A program made the position numbers and the translations under genes. Source: Deltaproteobacteria bacterium UBA5329 (GTDB lineage: Bacteria > Desulfobacterota > Syntrophorhabdia > Syntrophorhabdales > Syntrophorhabdaceae). From it: a DNA stretch of 20,468 nucleotides. The notes under the pieces are model-generated. The model was not told the DNA's origin, made no database searches, and worked only from the letters and a program-made list of their open reading frames with translations. Location of the stretch: positions 7,167 to 27,634 of the forward strand of contig DHQV01000052.1 in the NCBI GenBank assembly GCA_002408185.1. Direction: 5' to 3'. This document shows positions 14,880 to 20,468 of this stretch, in pieces (position 1 is the stretch's first letter; each line of letters begins with the position of its first letter).

Positions 14880-15012
14880 CAGATAAGAACGGCCGGTAAA
14901 AAGACGCCAGCTGCAAAATAAAAGGCATATCATCGCAGCGATTTCTGACCCTTGCAAAACTAAATTAAATTCATAACTTGCAGAGCATACCGTGAATGCC
15001 GTGATTTAATTA
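14880..15012. other. Intergenic DNA with no recognised feature
   Basis: AT-rich segment between the EF-hand remnant and the aro promoter. I see no coding frame of useful length, hairpin with T-run or repeat in it; upstream regulatory sites for the aro promoter may lie here. Confidence 0.4.
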
Positions 15013-15042
15013 TTGACAATACAGGATAATACCATCTATGAT
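15013..15042 (+). promoter_or_regulatory. Promoter of the aro operon
   Basis: Perfect TTGACA (15013-15018), 18-base spacer, TATGAT (15037-15042, five of six consensus bases). Predicted transcription start is near 15049, giving about 165 bases of leader before the first structural gene. Confidence 0.7.
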
Positions 15043-15080
15043 ATTTTATCATGATGAGACCTGAAAGGACCCGGACAATA

Positions 15081-15125
15081 TTGAACTCCTACCACTGGTA
15101 TCACTACGCATTCCTGCGCCTATGA
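15081..15125 (+). CDS. Aromatic-rich leader peptide of the aro attenuator
   Basis: The predicted 14-residue peptide MNSYHWYHYAFLRL contains three Tyr, one Trp and one Phe, a strong bias toward the end products of the pathway. The TTG start is chosen because it lies about 32 bases after the predicted transcript start and 11 bases after AAAGGA (15064-15069). An in-frame ATG at 15051 would extend it to 24 residues but would make the message almost leaderless. The peptide ends 25 bases before an intrinsic terminator, the arrangement used in ribosome-mediated transcription attenuation (trpL, pheL, tyrosine/DAHP synthase leaders). The expected effect: ribosome stalling at aromatic codons when charged tRNA is scarce prevents the terminator and allows aro transcription. 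Confidence 0.7.
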   Translation: MNSYHWYHYAFLRL

Positions 15126-15150
15126 TATTTGACCCCTGTTTGGGGACAAA

Positions 15151-15188
15151 GGGCCATGGGTGCAAACGCACCTGTGGCCCTTTTTTTT
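15151..15188 (+). terminator. Attenuator terminator upstream of aroF
   Basis: GGGCCATGGGTGC (15151-15163), loop AAAC, GCACCTGTGGCCC (15168-15180), then eight T residues. A competing antiterminator is visible: TTTGACCCCTG (about 15128-15138) can pair with CATGGGTGCAAA, which would break the terminator stem. A small CCCC/GGGG hairpin (about 15132-15144) lies between the leader stop and terminator. Confidence 0.85.
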
Positions 15189-15214
15189 ATTTTTAAAAAA
15201 GAGGAAGGCAAAAG

Positions 15215-16027
15215 ATGAAGAACATACGGTTATCGGCATTACAGGACAATGGAAGGACTGTCGTTTGTGTCGGCCACGTAAAGGTCGGCGACGGATTATG
15301 CATTGTCGCCGGTCCGTGTTCGGTGGAAACCGAAAAACAGACCATAGAGACCGCGCAGGCGGTAAGAGAGGGCGGAGCAGATATATTGCGAGGCGGTGCC
15401 TTCAAACCGAGGACGTCACCATACGCTTTTCAGGGCCTGGGCTTGAAAGGGCTGAAAATATTAAAAAAGGCACGGGAAGAAACAGGTTTGCCTTTCGTAA
15501 CTGAAGTGATAGACACGCGCGACGTGCCGTGGGTTGCCGAATACGCCGACGTATTGCAGATAGGCGCACGCAACATGCAGAATTTTTCCCTGCTGAAAGA
15601 GGTGGGAAAGACCCAGAAACCAATCCTTCTGAAGCGGGGCATGAACAGCACCATCGAGGAATGGTTAAACTGCGCGGAATACATTCTCGATGGAGGCAAT
15701 CCCGATGTAATATTGTGTGAAAGAGGCATACGGACCTTTGAAACGTACACCAGGAACACCCTCGATATCAGTGCTGTCCCGGCGCTCAAGGAGCTTACCC
15801 ATTTGCCGGTTATCATCGATCCTTCGCATGCATCCGGCCGGGTGAGCCTCATACCCTCGTTGAGCCTCGCGGCTATTGCATCAGGTGCAGACGGTGTCAT
15901 GGTCGAGGTCCACGTGAACCCGTCTGAAGCTGTATGCGATAAAGACCAAGCGTTAACTCCCGCGCAATTCAGCGCCATGGCGGGAAAGATGCGTTCACTC
16001 CATAAATTCGTTGAGTACTCATTATGA
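15215..16027 (+). CDS. aroF: 3-deoxy-7-phosphoheptulonate (DAHP) synthase, KdsA-like type I-beta
   Basis: 270 residues. First step of the shikimate pathway: PEP + erythrose-4-phosphate to DAHP. Motifs of the AroF/KdsA superfamily are present: VAGPCSVE (metal cysteine C35), RGGAFKPRTSPYAFQGLG, the KRG loop, IIDPSHASGR and VEVHVNP. KPRTSPY favours DAHP synthase over KDO-8-P synthase, and the operon context settles it. The ~70-residue N-terminal ferredoxin-like regulatory domain seen in Thermotoga-type enzymes, and any chorismate mutase fusion, are absent, so feedback inhibition through such a domain is not expected. ATG 15215 follows an excellent GAGGAAGG site (15201-15208). The stop overlaps the aroB ATG (ATGA). 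Confidence 0.95.
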   Translation: MKNIRLSALQDNGRTVVCVGHVKVGDGLCIVAGPCSVETEKQTIETAQAVREGGADILRGGAFKPRTSPYAFQGLGLKGLKILKKAREETGLPFVTEVIDTRDVPWVAEYADVLQIGARNMQNFSLLKEVGKTQKPILLKRGMNSTIEEWLNCAEYILDGGNPDVILCERGIRTFETYTRNTLDISAVPALKELTHLPVIIDPSHASGRVSLIPSLSLAAIASGADGVMVEVHVNPSEAVCDKDQALTPAQFSAMAGKMRSLHKFVEYSL

Positions 16028-17043
16028 GATCGATTGACCTCCACGTCACGGGCCAGTGCTGCAGGATCTTCCCGGACGCGTCGATCGATGCGCTCAATGA
16101 CCTGTGTATCCCCGACAACACGGTGATCATATCGGACACGAACGTTTGTTGCTACCATGGGGATAAACTTCGGCCCTACAGGGTTATCGAGATCGAGCCC
16201 GGAGAAGAGCACAAGACCTTGAAAACCGTGAATGCGATCTACGAACAGCTTTGCGCGATCGAAGCCGGGCGGTCCTGGACGATCGTGGGTGTGGGCGGCG
16301 GAATTGTTTGTGATATTGCCGGGTTTACAGCGTCCACGTACATGAGAGGCATCTCTTTCGGTTTTGTGCCAACAACTCTCCTTGCGCAGGTTGATGCCAG
16401 CGTGGGCGGAAAGAACGGCGTCAATATCCAGGGTTTTAAAAATCTCGCGGGCACCTTCACGCAGCCAGGATTTGTACTGTGCGATTTCAGTTTTCTCAGG
16501 ACCCTTCCCTACCACGAAATAAAAAATGGGATCGCCGAGGTGATCAAGTCCGCTCTCATAAGCGACCTCACCCTGTTTGAGTATATTGAGAACAACCGTT
16601 TGGCCATCCTTTCACTGAACAAGGATGCCTTTGAAAGAATCATCAATGATTGTCTCGTAATAAAAACTGGCATCGTCTCCCGTGATGAGAAAGAATCCGG
16701 TGAAAGAAGGAAACTCAATTTGGGCCATACCATTGGCCATGCCATCGAGAAAGCACGAGGGTATCGACACGGTGAAGCCATCAGTATCGGTATTGTCATC
16801 GCTGCAGAGTTGTCGCAACGAAGAGGGACCCTTTCGAAAGAAGATGTTGTCAGGGTCAAGACACTCCTTACATCCTTCGGCCTCCCGACAGAGTTGAAAA
16901 GTGATAAGGAAGCGGTTATGAATGCTGTCAGGAAAGATAAAAAACGCCAGGGGGCCGATATTCACTTTGTGTTCTTGAGCGGTATCGGAAATGCCGTTGT
17001 TGAAACAATGAGCCTCTCCGAGCTTGAGGAGGTTATCTTTTGA
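16024..17043 (+). CDS. aroB: 3-dehydroquinate synthase
   Basis: 339 residues. Converts DAHP to 3-dehydroquinate using NAD and a divalent metal. NAD-binding GVGGGIVCDIAGFTASTYMRGI, the PTTLLAQVDASVGGKNGVN segment and the metal-binding LNLGHTIGHAIE and RHGEAISIG regions are intact. Slightly short compared with the ~360-residue E. coli enzyme but within the family range. ATG overlaps the aroF stop by four bases, and the aroB stop overlaps the next start (TTGA), so translation is tightly coupled. Confidence 0.96.
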   Translation: MRSIDLHVTGQCCRIFPDASIDALNDLCIPDNTVIISDTNVCCYHGDKLRPYRVIEIEPGEEHKTLKTVNAIYEQLCAIEAGRSWTIVGVGGGIVCDIAGFTASTYMRGISFGFVPTTLLAQVDASVGGKNGVNIQGFKNLAGTFTQPGFVLCDFSFLRTLPYHEIKNGIAEVIKSALISDLTLFEYIENNRLAILSLNKDAFERIINDCLVIKTGIVSRDEKESGERRKLNLGHTIGHAIEKARGYRHGEAISIGIVIAAELSQRRGTLSKEDVVRVKTLLTSFGLPTELKSDKEAVMNAVRKDKKRQGADIHFVFLSGIGNAVVETMSLSELEEVIF

Positions 17044-17720
17044 TCTGTGTCAGCGTTTACGAACCAACGGTTGAGGCCTGCCTCGATTCCCTGAAGGGCC
17101 TAGATTTTGCGGAGGTACGGATAGATGCGATGGCACATGGCACCGTGGACGACATGAGACGGATCTTCTCCCAGCCCTTGACGCTTATTGCCACCTTCAG
17201 GCCTCAAGGGCCTTTAGACGACGGAGGGCACATCCCAGGCGACGCTACGAGAAAGCGGCTTCTCATGGCCGCTATCGAGGCAGGGGCGAACTATGTCGAT
17301 ATCGAGGCAGGGTCCGACAGGGCCTACCGGGAGGAGATCATCGCAAAAGCCCGATCGAAGGACTGTAAAGTCATCGTCTCCTCACATAATTTTGATGAAA
17401 CCCCGGAAGCCGGGGAACTCATCGCGACCGCGTGCCATTGTCTTGATGAAGGGGCAGACATCGTCAAGATAGCCTGCATGGTGAATTCCGACAGGGATAA
17501 CGTACGGCTCCTCGGTATCCTCAGCAGGGAGGACTTAAGCGGCAGAACCGTGGTGATAGGCATGGGGACAAAAGGCCGAATAACGCGCGTCGCTGGTCCG
17601 CTCTTCGGCAGTCCTTTTACCTTTGCCTCGCTTTCCGATGAAAAAAGGACTGCCGAGGGACAGATGGATATGTTCACCATGGAGCTCATTTTGAAGGCGT
17701 TGAAAGATGGACGATACTAA
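17040..17720 (+). CDS. aroD: 3-dehydroquinate dehydratase, type I
   Basis: 226 residues, typical for a single-domain type I enzyme. Third step: dehydration of 3-dehydroquinate to 3-dehydroshikimate through a Schiff base. The catalytic residues are recognisable: substrate-binding EVRID (E25, R27, D29), the general acid/base H116 in SSHNFDETP and the Schiff-base K143 in DIVKIACMV. GRITRVAGPLFGSPFTFAS is the conserved C-terminal substrate segment. The start is a TTG overlapping the aroB stop; no other start would retain the first beta strand. It overlaps the next gene by 14 bases. Confidence 0.95.
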   Translation: MICVSVYEPTVEACLDSLKGLDFAEVRIDAMAHGTVDDMRRIFSQPLTLIATFRPQGPLDDGGHIPGDATRKRLLMAAIEAGANYVDIEAGSDRAYREEIIAKARSKDCKVIVSSHNFDETPEAGELIATACHCLDEGADIVKIACMVNSDRDNVRLLGILSREDLSGRTVVIGMGTKGRITRVAGPLFGSPFTFASLSDEKRTAEGQMDMFTMELILKALKDGRY

Positions 17721-19020
17721 GCTCTTCGCCGTAGCTGGCAATCCCATCCTGCACAGCAGGAGCCCAGGGATGTTCCGGGCCGCTTTCAAGGCCGGTTCCG
17801 TGGATGCCGTCTATCTGCGCTTCGCCGCCTCGAAAGCGGATGAAATAGCACGCATGGCCCGAAGCATGCACATTCAAGGTTTCAATATAACATCACCTTA
17901 TAAGGAGAAGATCCTGCCCTTTGTCGACGATATGGACGGGACCGCACGCAGGTCGGGCGCTGTCAATACCATGGTCCTCGATAAAGGCAAGCTCGTGGGG
18001 TTCAACACGGATGTTGAGGGCGCACGAGAAGCCCTTCTCGGGCATGACGTAGCGATGTGCCGGAAAAAAGCCATTATACTCGGCGCCGGAGGCGCTGCAA
18101 AGGCGGCGGCCCTTGCCCTTATCTCGCAAGGGGCCTTCGTCACGCTCGTTAACCGCACGATCGAAAGGGCGCAAAACATTGCCGGCACCTTTTCTTGCAG
18201 GGCAGCACCCGTGGAAGCCATACCACGGGAAATGGATGATGCCGATATTCTCATCTCCTGTATAAGCGAAGGCGTATCTCTGGTTCCGCGTCACCGCCTG
18301 AGGAAAGGTCTCGTCGTCCTCGACGCCAATTACCGGGAGGAAACTCCGCTGGTGCGCGACGCAAAGGCCAGGGAATGCACTCTTATAGACGGCAGGGAGT
18401 GGCTTCTCTTCCAGGGCGCCTGTGCCTTCAGGCATTTTACGGGCCTTGAGCCCCCCGTTCCGGTGATGCGCAGCGCCCTGTACGATGACGGTGGGCACGC
18501 GAGAAAGAATATTGCCCTTATCGGTTTTATGTGCACCGGCAAGTCCACTGTGAGCCGTCACCTGGTTGAAAAGTTGAAAATGACCCATATCGACATCGAT
18601 AGCGAGGTCGAGCGAAAGAATGTCTCTTCCATAACGGATATTTTCAAGGACCTTGGTGAAGGGCCATTTCGCAGGATGGAAGCAGAGGAGATCGATGCTG
18701 CAGCATGCATGCCGGGCAGGATAATCTCCTGCGGCGGTGGAGCGGTGCTCAACACGGCGAGTATTGACCGGCTGAAAAAGAGCGCCATTGTTGTTTGGCT
18801 CAACGCCGGTGTTGAGACAATATTGCAGCGCGTGGGCAACGACCTGTCTCGCCCGCTCCTGAACGTGCCGGATAGAAGATCTGAAATAGAAAAGATGCTG
18901 CAGCTGAGAGAAGGCCATTATGCCCGTGCCTGCGACCTTATTATCAATACCGATGAAAAAGGACCGGAGGAGATAGCTAAAAGGATATATGATGAAATTA
19001 ATACATCCCTCGAACGTTAA
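17707..19020 (+). CDS. Shikimate dehydrogenase-shikimate kinase fusion (AroE-AroK)
   Basis: 437 residues in one frame. Residues 1 to about 262 are shikimate dehydrogenase: GNPILHSRSP substrate site, NITSPYKEK with catalytic K66, FNTDVEG with D101, and the NADP loop ILGAGGAAKAA. Residues about 267-437 are shikimate kinase: P-loop GFMCTGKST (273-281), HIDIDSEVE, GPFRRMEAEEI, CGGGAV and lid region SRPLL. The fusion joins consecutive steps: 3-dehydroshikimate to shikimate to shikimate-3-phosphate. There is almost no linker. The sequence is continuous, so this is a real fusion rather than two genes merged by a lost stop; both halves keep catalytic residues. It overlaps aroD by 14 bases and aroA by 32. 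Confidence 0.94.
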   Translation: MDDTKLFAVAGNPILHSRSPGMFRAAFKAGSVDAVYLRFAASKADEIARMARSMHIQGFNITSPYKEKILPFVDDMDGTARRSGAVNTMVLDKGKLVGFNTDVEGAREALLGHDVAMCRKKAIILGAGGAAKAAALALISQGAFVTLVNRTIERAQNIAGTFSCRAAPVEAIPREMDDADILISCISEGVSLVPRHRLRKGLVVLDANYREETPLVRDAKARECTLIDGREWLLFQGACAFRHFTGLEPPVPVMRSALYDDGGHARKNIALIGFMCTGKSTVSRHLVEKLKMTHIDIDSEVERKNVSSITDIFKDLGEGPFRRMEAEEIDAAACMPGRIISCGGGAVLNTASIDRLKKSAIVVWLNAGVETILQRVGNDLSRPLLNVPDRRSEIEKMLQLREGHYARACDLIINTDEKGPEEIAKRIYDEINTSLER

Positions 19021-20248
19021 CGGAACCCTAATTGCGCCTTCGTCGAAAAGCGTTATGATACGGGCGGTCGCATCATCCGTTCTGGCCAACGGTGTATCCC
19101 ATCTCGCAAATCCGTCATTCTGTTCAGATTCCCTGGCGGCCCTCGGTATTGCACGTACCCTTGGGGCCAAGGTGCAAGCCGGTGAAGGCGTCGTATCAAT
19201 AAGAGGCATCGAAGGGTTCAGGGAAGATCGCATCACGGATGGTGTCATCCACTGTGGCGAATCCGCTCTGTGCATGAGGATGTTTGCACCTATAGCCGGA
19301 CTTTCCCGGTACAGGTTCTTTATCGAGGGTTCGGGCTCGCTGTGTTCGCGGCCGATGAAAATGCTTGAGACCATTTCCAACATGGGCGCGAGATGCACGA
19401 CGACCGGGGGTTATCCTCCCGTGATAATTCGGGGGCCCATACGGGGCGGCACCGTCTGCATCGATGGTTCGGAAAGTTCGCAGTTCCTGACGGGTTTACT
19501 TATGGCTGCCCCGCTGTGCAAAAACGATTCCCGCATTGACGTGACAGACCTGAAAAGCAAACCCTATGTGCTCATGACCATCGATCTTTTGAAGCGCTTC
19601 GGGATCGCCGTTGATCATGACAAGGACCTGACATCGTTCAGCATCAAGGGAAACCAGCATTATAAGGCGCAGGGCTTTGCCATAGAAGGCGACTGGTCAG
19701 GCGCGGCGTTTCTTCTTGTGGCGGGAGCCGTTGCAGGTTCGGTGAGAGTGGAAGGTTTGCAGACGGATTCCTTTCAGGCCGATAAGGTCATTCTCGATGG
19801 CCTGACGAGGGCAGGTGCGTCAGTGGAGATAAAAGACAAGCATATCGTGGTGAAACGAAGCGAACTGAATGCATTCGAGTTTGATGCCGAAGACTGTCCC
19901 GATCTCGTTCCTCCGCTTGCAGCACTGGCGGCGCACTGCACAGGAAAAAGCGTCATCTATGGCATCGAGCGTTTGAAGCACAAGGAGAGCGACCGCGCCC
20001 TGACAATTGCCTCGGAGTTTTCGAAACTCGGGGTCAGGGTGGAGCTTCTGCCTGACCGGATGGAAATTTACGGGGCGAGGCCCGCGGGTGCTTGCGTGGA
20101 TTCGCATAATGACCACAGGATAGCCATGGCCTGCGCGGTAGCCGCCCTGAACTGTCACGGGGAAGTTGCCATTGATAATCCTGCATGTGTCTTCAAATCC
20201 TATCCGAGTTTCTTCGAAGATCTTGAGGTATTGTCAAAAGTTACATGA
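18989..20248 (+). CDS. aroA: 3-phosphoshikimate 1-carboxyvinyltransferase (EPSP synthase)
   Basis: 419 residues. Adds PEP to shikimate-3-phosphate to form EPSP, the target of glyphosate. Motifs: APSSKSVMIRA (K20, S21, R25), SSQFLTGLLMAAPL, SKPYVLMT, EGDWSGAAF, DCPDLVPPLAALA with the catalytic aspartate, KESDR with the catalytic glutamate, and NDHRIAM. The PEP-binding loop reads CGESALCMRMF: the position of E. coli G96 is Ala93, as in natural glyphosate-insensitive class II enzymes such as CP4. Two consecutive ATGs (18989 and 18992) follow AAGGA (18981-18985); the second has better spacing. It overlaps the fusion gene by 32 bases and is the last gene of the operon in view. Confidence 0.95.
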   Translation: MMKLIHPSNVNGTLIAPSSKSVMIRAVASSVLANGVSHLANPSFCSDSLAALGIARTLGAKVQAGEGVVSIRGIEGFREDRITDGVIHCGESALCMRMFAPIAGLSRYRFFIEGSGSLCSRPMKMLETISNMGARCTTTGGYPPVIIRGPIRGGTVCIDGSESSQFLTGLLMAAPLCKNDSRIDVTDLKSKPYVLMTIDLLKRFGIAVDHDKDLTSFSIKGNQHYKAQGFAIEGDWSGAAFLLVAGAVAGSVRVEGLQTDSFQADKVILDGLTRAGASVEIKDKHIVVKRSELNAFEFDAEDCPDLVPPLAALAAHCTGKSVIYGIERLKHKESDRALTIASEFSKLGVRVELLPDRMEIYGARPAGACVDSHNDHRIAMACAVAALNCHGEVAIDNPACVFKSYPSFFEDLEVLSKVT

Positions 20249-20468
20249 AAATTGGTGCATAGAACGAGCATGATACCACATCACTTTCACCGAATAAATG
20301 CTGTGCAACCAGGAACACCATCCCTGCTATTACCGGGACTCACGTCGTCCCCTCCACCGGCAAAGCCGGCAGAGCCACCCCTTCGCGCCCGAGAACGGGC
20401 TAGACATACTCCTTGTACGCTTTATACCGGGACTCACGTCTCCACCGCCCACTGCGTGGGCACCCACC
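20249..20468. repeat. Repeat-rich intergenic end of window with 16-bp direct repeat
   Basis: No gene is seen after aroA. TACCGGGACTCACGTC occurs at 20331-20346 and again at 20425-20440, each followed by a TCCACCG word and then a short hairpin (CCGGCAAAGCCGG after the first; CCCACTGCGTGGG after the second). GCCCGAGAACGGGC near 20387 is another hairpin. This looks like the beginning of a family of short palindromic intergenic repeats. No clear intrinsic terminator for the aro operon was found before it. Confidence 0.6.

Noticed and set aside
15430..16515. 361-codon minus-strand frame opposite aroF/aroB
   Set aside because: Antisense shadow; composition unlike a real protein.
17893..19398. 501-codon minus-strand frame opposite the aroE-aroK fusion and aroA
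   Set aside because: Antisense to two well-supported enzymes; no family motif.
20331..20440. CRISPR array
   Set aside because: Only two repeat copies, 78-base gap with internal palindromes, and no cas genes.

Overview
The window (about 20.5 kb, moderately GC-rich, dense with short intergenic gaps) looks like chromosomal DNA of a Gram-negative anaerobe. Gene types and gene edges resemble Desulfobacterota / former Deltaproteobacteria such as Syntrophorhabdus- or Syntrophus-like lineages. That placement is inferred from the protein types (DUF6600/FecR envelope proteins, bacterial endonuclease Q, KdsA-like DAHP synthase, AroE-AroK fusion), not from any marker gene.

Layout. 1-2387 (+): the 3' part of a DUF6600 protein followed by a secreted FecR-domain protein, both with low-complexity tails. 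2477-4071 (+): rlmN translationally coupled to a hotdog-fold thioesterase-like gene. 4128-4356 (+): a likely stand-alone structured small RNA with its own promoter and a strong intrinsic terminator. 4502-6305 (-): a NUDIX hydrolase and an endonuclease Q-type PHP protein, separated by REP-like palindromes. 6584-8001 (+): glmM with its own promoter. 8170-11258 (+): a hydantoinase/oxoprolinase-family protein whose stop overlaps the TTG start of a histone-deacetylase-family protein carrying an unusual Cys-rich C-terminal tail. 11307-12601 (+): an AlaA-type aminotransferase behind a near-consensus promoter. 12671-14584 (-): a fusion of an L,D-transpeptidase domain to a MurC/Mpl-like Mur ligase. 14680-14879 (+): a frameshifted remnant of a small EF-hand protein.

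15013-20248 (+) is a compact shikimate-pathway operon: promoter, an aromatic-residue-rich leader peptide, an intrinsic terminator (a textbook attenuator layout), then aroF (DAHP synthase), aroB, aroD, an aroE-aroK fusion and aroA. Every junction inside the operon overlaps (8 or fewer bases to a few tens of bases), so the genes are almost certainly co-transcribed and translationally coupled. Together they convert PEP plus erythrose-4-phosphate to EPSP; aroC is not in the window. The DAHP synthase has no regulatory domain, so the attenuator is probably the main visible control point for the pathway.

The last 220 bases hold no gene but contain a 16-bp direct repeat and several short hairpins. 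No tRNA, rRNA, CRISPR array, insertion sequence or prophage gene was seen. The most interesting items are the L,D-transpeptidase-Mur ligase fusion, the unassigned structured RNA, the aro attenuator, the Cys-tailed deacetylase paired with a hydantoinase-like protein, and the EF-hand remnant.
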